This document shows positions 7,987 through 17,266 of a DNA stretch of 64,000 bases, one piece after another. Within the stretch, counting starts at the first letter, position 1, and each line of letters opens with the position of its first letter. The stretch is from JANMZO01 sp031383405 (GTDB lineage: Bacteria > Actinomycetota > Acidimicrobiia > Acidimicrobiales > JANYDT01): positions 1-64,000 of the forward strand of contig JANMZO010000414.1 of assembly GCA_031383405.1 (NCBI GenBank). The letters run 5' to 3'. The translations under genes and the position numbers were made by a program. A model generated the notes under the pieces. The model searched no databases and had not been told where the DNA came from. It saw only the letters and a list, made by a program, of their open reading frames with translations.

Positions 7987-8769
7987 TCAAAGCGCGCGTA
8001 GGAACGTGGCTATCCGGTCGCTCCAGCCGAGTATCTGATCGAAGCTCCTCGCAATCGACAGCTCGTTGTTTGGAAGCAGTTCCGCGAGTTGCTCGGCGGT
8101 CGATACCGGATGGCCGGGGTCGGTGTCCCACGTGAGGATCAGTGTCGGCATGCTAAGCGCGCTTACAAGCTCTTTCGCCGGAAAATCGGCGTCGGCCGCG
8201 CCTTCGAGAACCGTGGGAAGCAGCTCTTCGGAGATGTCGGGGACGGACCGGACAGCTTGATCCGCGAAGATCGGTAGTGGCGGGAGACGTTGGGTCGCCT
8301 CGACATACTTCTGTTTCCCGTTGCGACGGATGAAGTCCACCGCGCCCTTGTAGAGCTCCTTCTGCGGGGGTCTCGACTCCCAGGCCGTCGGCGGAATCAC
8401 GAGCACCATGGCCCTCACCCGATCCGCCCGTTGCACGGCCATGTGCAGCGTTGTCGCGGCTCCCATCGATGCACCGCCTACGACCCAGGGTTCCTCGACG
8501 GATGCGGCGAGTTCTCTGTGGAGCGCCCACGCGTCGAGCGCGAGGTTCGACCAATCGTAGTCAAACGGGACAAGCGAACCGCCGGATCGGCCGTGACCAC
8601 GGGCGTCGTAGCGGACGAGTCCGTATCCGGCAGCGTTGACCGGATCAGCGAGCGACCAGAGATTCCGGTCGTCCTCGTTGGCGATGCTCGATGTGAGCCC
8701 ATGGCACCAGAGCATGACCGGACCTTCACCGCGTCGTTGAACGGCCAGGTCGACTCCACGTATCTGCAT
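7987..8769 (-). CDS. alpha/beta hydrolase with atypical catalytic His position
   Basis: A 260-residue alpha/beta-hydrolase. It has the oxyanion strand MLWCHGLTSS, the RYDARGHGRSGG segment, the nucleophile elbow GGASMGAATT (Ser) and the acid strand LILTWDTDPGH. The usual C-terminal catalytic His in a GH motif before the last helix is missing: the sequence there is LSIARSFDQILGWSDRI. The only nearby His is in DPGHPVSTAE, directly after the acid. The triad is therefore unusual, or the protein may be non-hydrolytic. It is convergent with the amidohydrolase gene. The substrate is unknown. Confidence 0.85.
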   Translation of the reverse strand: MQIRGVDLAVQRRGEGPVMLWCHGLTSSIANEDDRNLWSLADPVNAAGYGLVRYDARGHGRSGGSLVPFDYDWSNLALDAWALHRELAASVEEPWVVGGASMGAATTLHMAVQRADRVRAMVLVIPPTAWESRPPQKELYKGAVDFIRRNGKQKYVEATQRLPPLPIFADQAVRSVPDISEELLPTVLEGAADADFPAKELVSALSMPTLILTWDTDPGHPVSTAEQLAELLPNNELSIARSFDQILGWSDRIATFLRAL

Positions 8770-8842
8770 ACCGGTCAGCGTTACTGATTCCGTGGTTCCA
8801 CGCCAACCGGAATTCCGGCTTTAGGGTATCGGCAGGGATCTA

Positions 8843-9643
8843 CTACGCCACCGCGAAGCTGTACGTTCCGACCTTCACATCGTTGAGTACGAGCGTGACT
8901 GAATGGGAGCCCTTCGGCCATCCGCCCTTCGGGATGAACGAGAAGTTGCCGTCGACCGCCTTGATGTCTTCCTTCAGGGTGAGGCTGCGGGTTCCTTCGG
9001 GAGCCACCTTGCCGCTCACCGTCCAGGTTGCCTCCACCCACGACTTCGTGCCGAAGTCTCCGTTGAAGAGGAGATAGACGGTATCGGTCGGAGCGAAGGT
9101 CTTGGCGGCCGGTCCACCGTCGGCGTTCGACATTCTCGTGCTGATGATTCGGGAGGGAACGGCCGTCTTCGGAGGAACCACCGAGAAGGCGTACTTTCCC
9201 ACCGGTGTACCGTCGGCGCTCACGTCTACGGCGTAGGTCTTGCCGATGACGAGTCCGGTCGGTCCGGGTTTGAAGAAGAACTTCACGGCGGTGTTTTCGC
9301 CGAAGGAGAACAGCACGCCCTTGTTTACGCTTGCGAGATCTACATCGGCTTGGCCGATGGCTTCACCTCGGAACGACCACGAACCGGTGATCTTGCCCTT
9401 CTTCGGGCGCCCCTTGATCTGGAGTAGAAGAAATACCGTTTCCGTCGTCTGAAACTCGGTCGTGACACCCTTGGCCTCGAACTTGTCGGTGACCTCGCGC
9501 GCAAAGGTCGACTTTTTGATCGAGATCCCCTTGGCTGAGGCTTCGGAGACGAAGGCTCCGCTCGCTATGGTAACGATCAGCGTTGTTAGCGCAGCAAGCC
9601 GCCAACGGCGTGTCGGGAGGAAGGGAAGGGCGGGATCCGTCAT
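8843..9643 (-). CDS. secreted protein with two repeated domains, unknown function
   Basis: A 266-residue protein counted from the ATG at 9643. The N-terminus RRWRLAALTTLIVTIASGAFVSEASA is a clear signal peptide with an AxA cleavage site. The mature part has two related halves of about 100 residues. Both contain a TVFLLL/TVYLLF strand, a W-containing strand (GSWSFRGE, ATWTVSGK) and a closing KYAFSVV/TYSFAVA strand, which suggests two Ig-like beta-sandwich domains. No catalytic motif is visible. It precedes a lipoprotein gene in the same orientation, with 80 bp and more between. I do not recognise a named family. Confidence 0.7.
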   Translation of the reverse strand: MTDPALPFLPTRRWRLAALTTLIVTIASGAFVSEASAKGISIKKSTFAREVTDKFEAKGVTTEFQTTETVFLLLQIKGRPKKGKITGSWSFRGEAIGQADVDLASVNKGVLFSFGENTAVKFFFKPGPTGLVIGKTYAVDVSADGTPVGKYAFSVVPPKTAVPSRIISTRMSNADGGPAAKTFAPTDTVYLLFNGDFGTKSWVEATWTVSGKVAPEGTRSLTLKEDIKAVDGNFSFIPKGGWPKGSHSVTLVLNDVKVGTYSFAVA

Positions 9644-9724
9644 GAACCCGATGTTGTCACACATCATGGACGCAGTGTGTCGTTTGATGTGTTGATCGTG
9701 AGTTCACCGAAACCCGAGATTCGG

Positions 9725-10177
9725 TCAGGCGCAGTCGTCGAAACCCTTGGCACGCAACTGGGCCCGCGCCGATTCTATCTGGCGAAGCCCTTCTTCCTTC
9801 GTCAACCTTCCGCCGGCGACGTCGTTCGACACATCCTGCAACTTCTTGAAGCCGCTGGCCAACTCGCTCTTCAACCCACTCGGTCCGGCGATGGCTGCGA
9901 ACCGGTCGATGAGTGTCTGGGCCTTGTCCCTCGCCGAATTCAGCCGTGACTGGGCATCGGCGCTGACGCTTGTTCCCTTGTCGGTTTGGCTGGCGATCCT
10001 CGCGATCTTGCCGGCTATCTCGATTTTTGCCTTCGTCGACCGGCACTGTAGGTTCACCGCTTCGATGAACGCCCGGTTTGCCGCCTGCTTGGCCAGCGAA
10101 TCAACCGTCGACGCGCACCCGGGTAGAAGGAGGCCGAAAACGACAAGCAGCGCTGAGGCCCGAACACGTTGCGTCAC
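9725..10177 (-). CDS. small lipoprotein with helical domain
   Basis: About 150 residues from the GTG at 10177 (VTQRVRASALLVV). The N-terminus ends in the lipobox LLPGC, so the mature protein should be lipid-anchored at the outer face of the membrane. The rest is mostly helical and charged (SRLNSARDKAQTLIDRF, KEEGLRQIESARAQLR) and resembles small actinobacterial lipoproteins of unknown role. There are two further cysteines, in LQCRS and DDCA at the end, that could form a disulfide. A longer start at 10240 is possible but would bury the signal peptide. Confidence 0.75.
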   Translation of the reverse strand: MTQRVRASALLVVFGLLLPGCASTVDSLAKQAANRAFIEAVNLQCRSTKAKIEIAGKIARIASQTDKGTSVSADAQSRLNSARDKAQTLIDRFAAIAGPSGLKSELASGFKKLQDVSNDVAGGRLTKEEGLRQIESARAQLRAKGFDDCA

Positions 10178-10312
10178 AGGCAAACGGTATCCACCTGGAC
10201 GGGGACTTTTGGTTATCGGCGTTTCCTGTGCGGTACCCATCTCCCCACCGATCGGCCGATTGGATCCGGAGTTGCGCAGTTGCGCGCATGACGCTAACTA
10301 CGCTGGGCCCTG

Positions 10313-10999
10313 ATGAGCGCTCCCCGAATTCTGGTCATCGAACACGAATCCGACTCGGGCGCGGCGATGCTCGGGGAAAGGGCCGTTCAGCGCGGATTCG
10401 TGCTTGATCTGGCGACACCCGGGCGAGGCATTCCGAGGAGCGCGGCCGGATACCAGATGGTGCTGCCTATGGGGGCGGCTCCAAGCGTGAACGATGATCA
10501 CATCCAGCCGTGGTTCCACGACGAAGTGGCGCTGCTCCAAGACGCCGACCGGCGGGGCATTCCGGTGTTCGGTGTCTGCTTCGGAGCTCAGGCGCTCGCG
10601 GTGGCGCTCGGCGGGTCCGTCGCCCGGGCGCCAAACCCTGAAATTGGTTGGTACGACGTGCAGTCGACCAGGCCGCATCTGATTTCCTGCGGGCCATGGT
10701 TCCAGTGGCACGTGGACGCAATCACCCCACCCGCCGGGGCGGAAATTCTTGCCACGACCGAGACCTGCGTTCAGGCGTACGTCATCGGGAAGCACCTGGC
10801 CGTCCAGTTCCATCCCGAAGTAACCGAAAACGAGATTGGTCAGTGGGCTGCGGCTGAGCCGGGCACCCTTTCCCGCCTCGGGATCGATGAGGCGGCCATG
10901 CTGTCTGAAACTCGGGACCGGCTCTGCGGTGCCCGCGAACGCGCCTACAAGCTTTTTGACGATTTCCTGCGTCACGCGGGCCTTCCGGGAGGTTGCTGA
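10313..10999 (+). CDS. class I glutamine amidotransferase (GMP synthase-like)
   Basis: A 228-residue stand-alone class I glutamine amidotransferase. The nucleophile Cys is in FGVCFGAQALAVALGG, and the His-Glu pair is in AVQFHPEVTENE. The domain alone would release ammonia from glutamine or act on a gamma-glutamyl compound; no synthetase partner is encoded next to it. The ATG at 10313 starts right after the divergent promoter region. An MFS exporter gene follows 47 bp downstream on the same strand, so the two may be co-transcribed. The substrate is unknown. Confidence 0.85.
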   Translation: MSAPRILVIEHESDSGAAMLGERAVQRGFVLDLATPGRGIPRSAAGYQMVLPMGAAPSVNDDHIQPWFHDEVALLQDADRRGIPVFGVCFGAQALAVALGGSVARAPNPEIGWYDVQSTRPHLISCGPWFQWHVDAITPPAGAEILATTETCVQAYVIGKHLAVQFHPEVTENEIGQWAAAEPGTLSRLGIDEAAMLSETRDRLCGARERAYKLFDDFLRHAGLPGGC

Positions 11000-11046
11000 A
11001 ACCACGGCTGCGAAACTTCGGTCGACCGGAGTAGCGTCGCCTCCCT

Positions 11047-12288
11047 GTGGCTGGCCTCCTGGTTGATCTCTCTCCTCTGAAGCAGGTTCCGGCGTACCGT
11101 CGCTACTTCGCCGGGCAGCTTGTGTCGGTCATCGGCTCGGGCCTGACGATCGTCTCGCTCAGATATCAGGCATACAAGCTCGGTGGCGACTCGACGTTCA
11201 TGGTGTCGATGCTGGCGCTTGTCACCCTTGTACCGCTGCTTGTGGCGTCACAGGTGGGCGGAGCCATCGCCGATGCCTTTGATCGGCGGAGGGTGTTGAT
11301 CGTCACCCAGGTCGGTCTTTCACTCTGCAGCTTTGGTCTTTTTGCGAACGCGTCGAGGGGGAAGCCAAGCCTCCTCGTGATGTTCGGTCTCGCCGCACTG
11401 TCGTCGGGGTTCGTGGGTGTCGACTGGCCAACGCGTGCGAGCATCGTGCCCAACCTCGTCGGCCCGAACCTGATGCAGCAGGCGATCACCTTGAACATCA
11501 GCATGTTCAACATCGCCGGAATCGCCGGACCCGTGATCGCCGGTTACCTGGTCGCGCGCTTCACGCCGCAACTGTTCCTGTGCGACGCGCTCAGCTATGG
11601 AGCATCGTTGCTCGCAATCTTGTCGATCCCGTCCCAAAAGCCGCAGGGCGAAGCCCGGACGGTGAGCCTCAGCTCAATCGCCGACGGCTTCCGCTACCTC
11701 AAGTCGCAGCGAACCATTCAGTCGACGTTCGCAGCCGACCTCGGCGCGATGATCTTCGGCCTTCCCGACGCGCTGTTTCCTGCCATGGCCGAGAAGGTCT
11801 TCGGCCATACCTATTGGCTGGGCTACCTGCAGGCCGCCCCGGCTATCGGCGCGGTCCTCGGTGGGCTCTTCAGCGGTTGGACGGCCCAGGTGAAGCGCCA
11901 GGGTCGAGCCGTGATCTGGGCGATCGTGGTGTGGGGTATCGGCATTGCGTCATTCGGCGCGACGAGATCCATCGTCGTTGCGTTGCTCGGGCTGGCACTT
12001 GCGGGCGCCGCCGATGCCATCTCAGCCGTGTTCCGTTCGACGATCGTGCAGGTCGAAGTTCCCGAAGAGTTCCGCGGCCGCCTTACGGCGGTGTTCATCA
12101 GCGTGGTTCGCGGCGGACCCAGGCTCGGCGAGTTCGAGTCGGGTGTCGCGGCCCGCGTGGGTGGACTCCAGTTCGCGGCCGTGTCGGGAGGACTTGCCTG
12201 CATCGCCTGGATCGCGGTCGTCGCATGGCGGTACCCGGAACTTCGCGCCTACGAACGGCCCACCCGCCGATCAGATGCCAAAACCTGA
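11047..12288 (+). CDS. MFS transporter (EntS/MFS_3-like)
   Basis: A 413-residue, 12-helix major facilitator protein starting at a GTG (VAGLLVDLSPLKQVPAYRRYFAGQLVSVIGSGLTI). The sequence pattern, with VGGAIADAFDRRRVLI between helices 2 and 3, matches the MFS_3/enterobactin-exporter-like branch. These are usually proton-driven exporters of siderophores or drugs; the cargo here is unknown. The C-terminus ends soon after the last helix (WIAVVAWRYPELRAY). It follows the glutamine amidotransferase gene closely. Confidence 0.88.
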   Translation: MAGLLVDLSPLKQVPAYRRYFAGQLVSVIGSGLTIVSLRYQAYKLGGDSTFMVSMLALVTLVPLLVASQVGGAIADAFDRRRVLIVTQVGLSLCSFGLFANASRGKPSLLVMFGLAALSSGFVGVDWPTRASIVPNLVGPNLMQQAITLNISMFNIAGIAGPVIAGYLVARFTPQLFLCDALSYGASLLAILSIPSQKPQGEARTVSLSSIADGFRYLKSQRTIQSTFAADLGAMIFGLPDALFPAMAEKVFGHTYWLGYLQAAPAIGAVLGGLFSGWTAQVKRQGRAVIWAIVVWGIGIASFGATRSIVVALLGLALAGAADAISAVFRSTIVQVEVPEEFRGRLTAVFISVVRGGPRLGEFESGVAARVGGLQFAAVSGGLACIAWIAVVAWRYPELRAYERPTRRSDAKT

Positions 12289-12394
12289 TGCCGGACCTCT
12301 GGTTTGCGGCTGCTGGTACAGCTACGATGCGTCTTCTGTTCGAGGTCACCGTCGTCGTAGGTCACCGTCGACGCGTTCTGTGAAAGTGAATCTC

Positions 12395-12853
12395 ATGGCT
12401 GTAGCGGTTTATGTGGCAACGGAAATCACCGACGAAATCGTCGAAGCGTTCACCCACCTGATTCCACAGCTTTCCAGCTCAAACCCGCCACCTGACAGAG
12501 CGTTTCTCTCGACCCTGATCGCCCACGAAGCCTGTCGGCTGCTGATCGCCGCCGATGCGACCACCGGTCAGATCCTTGGCAGTCTCACGCTCGTGATCTT
12601 CCCGATCCCAACTGCCATGCGGGCCTGGATTGAAGATGTCGTGGTCGACGACGCCGCCCGCGGCCAGGGGGTCGGCGCGCTGCTGAACAATTACGCCATC
12701 CAGATCGCGGAAGAGGCCGGCTGCAAGACGGTCGACCTGACGTCGCGGCCGTCCCGAGAGGCCGCCAACCGTCTCTACCAGCGGCTCGGTTTCGAAGCCA
12801 GAACCACCAACGTGTACCGCTACACCATCACTTCGGCGTCCAAAGCAGTCTGA
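12395..12853 (+). CDS. GNAT-family N-acetyltransferase
   Basis: A 152-residue single-domain GNAT enzyme. The acetyl-CoA pyrophosphate loop is ARGQGVGALLNNYA, preceded by strand 4 (AWIEDVVVDDA). The C-terminal motif AANRLYQRLGFEARTTNVYRY is also typical. The acceptor substrate is unknown. The ATG at 12395 is chosen; the GTG four codons upstream at 12383 is an alternative. It follows the MFS gene by about 100 bp on the same strand. Confidence 0.88.
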   Translation: MAVAVYVATEITDEIVEAFTHLIPQLSSSNPPPDRAFLSTLIAHEACRLLIAADATTGQILGSLTLVIFPIPTAMRAWIEDVVVDDAARGQGVGALLNNYAIQIAEEAGCKTVDLTSRPSREAANRLYQRLGFEARTTNVYRYTITSASKAV

Positions 12854-12962
12854 CCGGGCCCGGACCCGGTTTCATCACCCCCGAAACCTCGTCATCGTTC
12901 ACCCTCAGCTAACGTTCCGCCCAACCAAAGCCCCACTCAACTCTCCCGGAGAATTTCGCGCC

Positions 12963-14240
12963 ATGGCCGACACCTTCACCATTATCGACAACCGCACGGG
13001 CAAGACCGTCGAGGTGCCGATCGTCGATGGAGGAATTGCCTCCAAAGCGATACGAGAACTCGACGCGGGTCTGTGGGTGTACGACCCGGCGTACATGCAG
13101 ACGGCGGCCTGTCGCTCATCGATCACGTTCATCGACGGCGAGGCCGGCATTCTCCGTTATCGGGGCTACCCGATAGAGCAGTTGGCCGAGCACTCGACCC
13201 ACCTCGAGGTGGCCTACCTGCTCCTGAACGGCGAACTTCCGACCGCGGAGCAGCTGAAGGTGTGGACCTACGACGTCACCCACCACACGTTCCTCCATGA
13301 AAACGTCCGGAAGCGATTCATGGAGGGCTTCCACTACGACGCCCACCCTATGGGCATGTTCGTTTCAGGTCTGGCTGCTCTGTCGACGTTCTATCCCGAG
13401 GCCAAAGACATCGACGACCCGATCTCGCGCAACAAACAGATTCTCCGTCTGATCGCCAAGTCTCCAACCCTGGCGGCGTACTGCCACCGCTTCTCTATTG
13501 GCCAACCAACGGTGTATCCGAACAACAGCCTCGATTACGCGAGCAACTTCCTCAACATGATGTGGAACGTGGGTGGCGATTACGAGGTCAACCCGGTCCT
13601 GGCTCGCGCGCTCGACGTGTTGTTCATCCTTCACGCCGACCATGAGCAGAACTGCGGCACGACCGCCATGCGTGTAATCGGTAGCTCCCAGGCTGACCCT
13701 TACGTTGCGGCGGCCGGAGCAGCCGCTGCCCTCTACGGTCCGCTCCACGGTGGCGCGAACGAGGCCGTCGTGCGGATGCTGCAGGACATCGGGAGTATCG
13801 AGAATGTCCCGGCATTCATCGACGAGGTCAAGAACGGCAAGGGCGAGACCCGCCTCATGGGTTTTGGTCACCGCGTCTACAAGAATTACGACCCACGGGC
13901 CACCATCGTGAAAAAGACGGCGTACGACGTGTTCGCGATCACCGGAATGAATCCCCTGCTCGACATTGCCTTGAAGCTGGAAGAAACCGCGCTGAGCGAC
14001 GAATACTTCGTCAGTCGCAAGCTCTACCCGAATGTCGACTTCTACTCGGGTCTCATTTACCAGGCCATGGGCTTCCCGATGGAGATCTTCACCGTGCTGT
14101 TCGCCATTCCGCGTATGGCCGGTTGGCTCGCGCACTGGCAGGAACTGCTCGGTGACCCGGAGCAGAAGATCAGCCGACCGCGTCAGCTCTACGTCGGACC
14201 GGCCGAGCGCAACTACGTGGCGATAGGCGACCGCTCCTAG
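12963..14240 (+). CDS. gltA: citrate synthase (type II)
   Basis: It condenses oxaloacetate and acetyl-CoA to citrate, the entry step of the TCA cycle. The protein has 425 residues, the normal length for the hexameric type. The catalytic residues are visible: His in GPLHGGANEAV, His in MGFGHRVYKNYDPRA and Asp in YPNVDFYSGL. The N-terminal beta-rich segment (TGKTVEVPIVDGGI) and ITFIDGEAGILRYRGYPI are also characteristic. It is a single-gene unit with a strong hairpin downstream. Confidence 0.97.
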   Translation: MADTFTIIDNRTGKTVEVPIVDGGIASKAIRELDAGLWVYDPAYMQTAACRSSITFIDGEAGILRYRGYPIEQLAEHSTHLEVAYLLLNGELPTAEQLKVWTYDVTHHTFLHENVRKRFMEGFHYDAHPMGMFVSGLAALSTFYPEAKDIDDPISRNKQILRLIAKSPTLAAYCHRFSIGQPTVYPNNSLDYASNFLNMMWNVGGDYEVNPVLARALDVLFILHADHEQNCGTTAMRVIGSSQADPYVAAAGAAAALYGPLHGGANEAVVRMLQDIGSIENVPAFIDEVKNGKGETRLMGFGHRVYKNYDPRATIVKKTAYDVFAITGMNPLLDIALKLEETALSDEYFVSRKLYPNVDFYSGLIYQAMGFPMEIFTVLFAIPRMAGWLAHWQELLGDPEQKISRPRQLYVGPAERNYVAIGDRS

Positions 14241-14294
14241 TGCAGTGAAGCCTGCCCGTGAACTGGGTTTTCTTCGCCTTCGACATGCAAAGCA

Positions 14295-14332
14295 TTTCCG
14301 CTTCAGTGCACTGGTAGTGCACTGAGCGGAAA
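14295..14332. terminator. strong hairpin downstream of gltA
   Basis: TTTCCGCTTCAGTGCAC, a 5-base loop, then GTGCACTGAGCGGAAA. The arms pair over 16 bp with a single bulged T. It lies between convergent gltA and the sugar dehydrogenase gene, so it probably serves as a bidirectional terminator. There is no long U tract. Confidence 0.7.
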
Positions 14333-14460
14333 ATGGCGGGTACCGATTTTCACGTCCTCGAGACGTCCGTGCCACCGGACACAAAGACTGAGGAGGAAGA
14401 GATTCAGGGAACCAACGACACGGGCCGGGTACATCAGTGCCCGCCCGTGTGCTGCGTGCG

Positions 14461-15729
14461 TTAACGGACGTCGAGTCGGTAGATCGGCCCTTCCAGCGAC
14501 GTGATGTAGATCTCGCCGTTGCGGTCGACCCCGAACGACGAAATCTGATCGGCGGAGACTCCGAGCGACGTGCTCCGGAACCGATCGTCCAGGACCCGAA
14601 CGGTGCCATCGCAGAAGTCGCTGTAGACATACATGCCTCGCAATGCGGGTATGGCCGATCCTCGGTACACCACCCCGCCGGTCACCGAACATCCGCCCGA
14701 GTCGTGGGTGAACGTCCACACGGGTTCAACCGCCTCACCGGCCCGGAACGCTTTCCCCCGGTACGAAGTGTCGCCCTCGCGGCGGGGCCACCCGAAGTTC
14801 GGACGCACGGCCTTCACCGACACCGCGTCGATCTCTTCCACGCGATTTTGACCGACGTCGCCGATCCACAGCGTGCTGGTGGCGGCGTCGATGCTGTACC
14901 GCCAGGGATTTCGCAACCCGTAGCCCCAAATCTCCGGACGACCGACCCCCTTTGGTACGTTGCCGGCCGGAATCGCGTAGGGCCGGGCCTGGCCCGGCGT
15001 CGGCAGGATCCTCAGCATCTTGCCCAACAACACGTTGAGGTTCTGGGCCCGGTTCCCCGGGTCTCCTGCTGAGCCACCGTCGCCGAGTCCGATCCACAAC
15101 ACGCCGGTGCCGTCGACGATCAGGTTGCCGCCGTTGTGGTTGCTGTGCGGCTGGGCGACCTTCAGAAGCAGCACCGAATGAGACCGGTCCGCACTCCCGT
15201 GAGACCACGGTGTGGCCGTGATCTCGGTATCACCGTTGCGGTTCGTGCGGTTGGTATACAGCCACGTTCCATCGCGGGAGAACGCTGCGCCGAGCAGGCC
15301 CTGTTCGTTGCCACCACTCACCGAACCGCTCACGTCGTACGCCGGTGCGTCGCCCGGTGCGGCTGAGAGCGCCCGGAGTCGCCCGGGCTGTTCGACCACG
15401 AAAAGCTCACCGGTGACCGGGTCGGCGAGCACCTGTACCGGGTTCTCGGCCAGTGCGACCTTCGTGAGCTTGACCGACGGGGTGGCCTTCGTGAGCTTGA
15501 CCGACGGGGTGGCCTTCGTGAGCTTGACCGACGGGGTGGCCTTCGTGAGCTTGACCGACGGGGCGGGCTCGATGGGGGCTGCATTGCTGGTACCCGGCGA
15601 AACCAATGACACCAGGGCGAGCGAGAGCACCACGAGAACGGACACCCCGCCGAGCCCGATGGTGCTGAATTGTTTCCTTCGTGCGCGAGCGGTTGTACGC
15701 AGATGTCCGTACGACAGGGAGGTACGCAC
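14461..15729 (-). CDS. secreted PQQ-dependent sugar dehydrogenase-like beta-propeller (GSDH family)
   Basis: A 422-residue exported beta-propeller of the glucose/sorbosone dehydrogenase family. The signal segment is GGVSVLVVLSLALVSL with SNAAP after it. The linker then contains four copies of PSVKLTKAT. The family core follows: EQGLLGAAF, SNHNGGNLIV, LWIGLGDGGSAGDPGNRAQ, LRNPWRYSID, WIGDVGQNRVEEID and FGWPRREGD. Homologues oxidise aldoses with PQQ in the cell envelope; many lack proof of activity. The start is the GTG at 15729. No PQQ synthesis gene lies in the window. It follows tesB by 6 bp, suggesting co-transcription. Confidence 0.88.
   Translation of the reverse strand: MRTSLSYGHLRTTARARRKQFSTIGLGGVSVLVVLSLALVSLVSPGTSNAAPIEPAPSVKLTKATPSVKLTKATPSVKLTKATPSVKLTKVALAENPVQVLADPVTGELFVVEQPGRLRALSAAPGDAPAYDVSGSVSGGNEQGLLGAAFSRDGTWLYTNRTNRNGDTEITATPWSHGSADRSHSVLLLKVAQPHSNHNGGNLIVDGTGVLWIGLGDGGSAGDPGNRAQNLNVLLGKMLRILPTPGQARPYAIPAGNVPKGVGRPEIWGYGLRNPWRYSIDAATSTLWIGDVGQNRVEEIDAVSVKAVRPNFGWPRREGDTSYRGKAFRAGEAVEPVWTFTHDSGGCSVTGGVVYRGSAIPALRGMYVYSDFCDGTVRVLDDRFRSTSLGVSADQISSFGVDRNGEIYITSLEGPIYRLDVR
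15459..15566 (-). repeat. four 27-bp in-frame tandem repeats
   Basis: Four nearly identical 27-bp units (CCTTCGTGAGCTTGACCGAC followed by GGGGTGG) encode the nonapeptide PSVKLTKAT in the linker after the signal peptide of the sugar dehydrogenase. The fourth copy differs by one base. Confidence 0.95.
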
Positions 15730-15735
15730 TGATTT

Positions 15736-16596
15736 TCAACCCTTTTGTAGCGGCCGGATGAGCCCTTCCTGCACGACCGACACGACGTGCTGGCCGTCAC
15801 GGGTGAAGATCTCACCCCGGGCGAGACCGAGAGCCCCGTAAGCCGACGTGCTCTCCTGATCGTAAAGCATCCACCCGTCGGCACGAAACGGGCGGTGGAA
15901 CCACATCGCGTGATCGAGGCTCGCACCCATCATCGAGCCGTCGTCGAAGGACAGATCGTGGGGGACAAGGATCGAATCGAGCAGCGTCATGTCGGACGCG
16001 TAGGCGACGATGCAGGCGTGCAGCAACGGGTCGTCGGTCAGGGTTCCGTCGGTTCGGAACCACACCTGCTGCCGCGGCTCGCGGGAATCTTTCGGTGTTC
16101 GCAACCGTGACGGCGGATTGACGTGACGCAGATCGACCGGCCGGGGGCGGTGGTACCAGTCGCCCAACTTGTCGGCAATCGGTGCGTAACGTTCCTTGTA
16201 CGTCGGAAGCGAGTCGGGATCCACCGATGCCGGCATCGGAATGGAGTGCTCAACGCCCGGCTCCGACGCGTGGAAGGAAGCCGACAGATTGAAGATCGCT
16301 TCACCGTGCTGGATAGCGACCACGCGTCGCGTGGCGAAGGAACGACCGTCGCGTATGCGGTCGACCTCGTAGAGGATCGGGTGCTCCGGATCTCCAGGTC
16401 GAAGGAAGTACGCGTGGAGGGAATGGACGAACTTGGTGGCGTCTACGGTTCGCCCGGCCGCCACCAGCGCCTGGGCAGCCACCTGTCCACCGAAGGTCCG
16501 GATCCGCTTCTCCGCCGTGTGGTGGCCGCGGAAGATATTGACTTCGATGGTCTCCACATCGAGGAGGGCGACCAACTCTTCAAGCGCTTCGGACAC
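15736..16596 (-). CDS. tesB: acyl-CoA thioesterase II
   Basis: A 286-residue double-hotdog thioesterase that hydrolyses medium- and long-chain acyl-CoA. Family motifs are GGQVAAQALVAAGRTV, VHSLHAYFLRPGDP, IFNLSASFH and, in the second hotdog, MMGASLDHAMWFHRPF, which holds the catalytic Asp. The C-terminal GQHVVSVVQEGLIRP is also typical. Length and motif order are normal. It precedes the sugar dehydrogenase gene by 6 bp, and follows the gtrA-like gene on the same strand. Confidence 0.95.
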   Translation of the reverse strand: MSEALEELVALLDVETIEVNIFRGHHTAEKRIRTFGGQVAAQALVAAGRTVDATKFVHSLHAYFLRPGDPEHPILYEVDRIRDGRSFATRRVVAIQHGEAIFNLSASFHASEPGVEHSIPMPASVDPDSLPTYKERYAPIADKLGDWYHRPRPVDLRHVNPPSRLRTPKDSREPRQQVWFRTDGTLTDDPLLHACIVAYASDMTLLDSILVPHDLSFDDGSMMGASLDHAMWFHRPFRADGWMLYDQESTSAYGALGLARGEIFTRDGQHVVSVVQEGLIRPLQKG

Positions 16597-16636
16597 CAGC
16601 CAAAGCTAGTTCAGTGCGTCGGACCAACATCGCCGG

Positions 16637-17146
16637 TCAGGCGACAGTTGAGGTGACCGTTTCTTCTGGGTGCTTGTGGACGAACAGGATCTTGTTGAAG
16701 AACACAAACTTTCCGACCCACATGATCCCGTAGATGAACAGATTGTTGAACAGAAACCCGACCGTGCGGATTCGGTGCGAGTCGGTGGCGTTCTCGACGA
16801 GGCCCTGGGCCCAGCGGACGAACGCAAGTGAAATGAACAGCTGAGCGAAGCCGAGTCCCCAGAACGGGATGATCTCTTTGTGCAGGCTCGATTTACCGTT
16901 CTTGCGCCAGACCCAGGCCCGGTTGAGGTAGTACGACGGGACGGTGCTGGTGACGAACGCGGCCAACTGCGACGGCGTCTTGTCCCATCGCAGACCGCCG
17001 TAACACACCGCGTTCGTGACCAGGCTCACGACGATCGCAATCATTGAGACCGCGGCGAAGCGGACGGTCTTTCGGCCGAGGTCGGTTCTCGTATACGAGA
17101 CTATTGCGGCGGGAGAAGTGGGCAAGGAAAGAGAGCCTACGATCAT
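16637..17146 (-). CDS. GtrA-family membrane protein
   Basis: A membrane protein of about 169 residues with four predicted helices, including VRFAAVSMIAIVVSLVTNAV, PFWGLGFAQLFISLAFV and IYGIMWVGKFVFFNKILF. The family signature SYYLNRAWVWRKNGK sits between helices 2 and 3. GtrA-like proteins help move lipid-linked sugars across the membrane for cell-wall or lipopolysaccharide modification. The ATG at 17146 has an AGAGAAG ribosome site close upstream; a GTG at 17203 would add 19 residues. The window's glycosyltransferase operon lies 9 kb away, so a functional link is only possible. Confidence 0.88.
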   Translation of the reverse strand: MIVGSLSLPTSPAAIVSYTRTDLGRKTVRFAAVSMIAIVVSLVTNAVCYGGLRWDKTPSQLAAFVTSTVPSYYLNRAWVWRKNGKSSLHKEIIPFWGLGFAQLFISLAFVRWAQGLVENATDSHRIRTVGFLFNNLFIYGIMWVGKFVFFNKILFVHKHPEETVTSTVA

Positions 17147-17266
17147 TTTCTTCTCTATCGGTTGTTTTGTGGACCGGGTTGAGTCCTCGAAGCTGTGCAC
17201 CACTCACGTTCGGAGGGGTGGCCGGGCGGCGCGGTCACCTCCGGTGCAGCGATCTACCGTAGGGGT

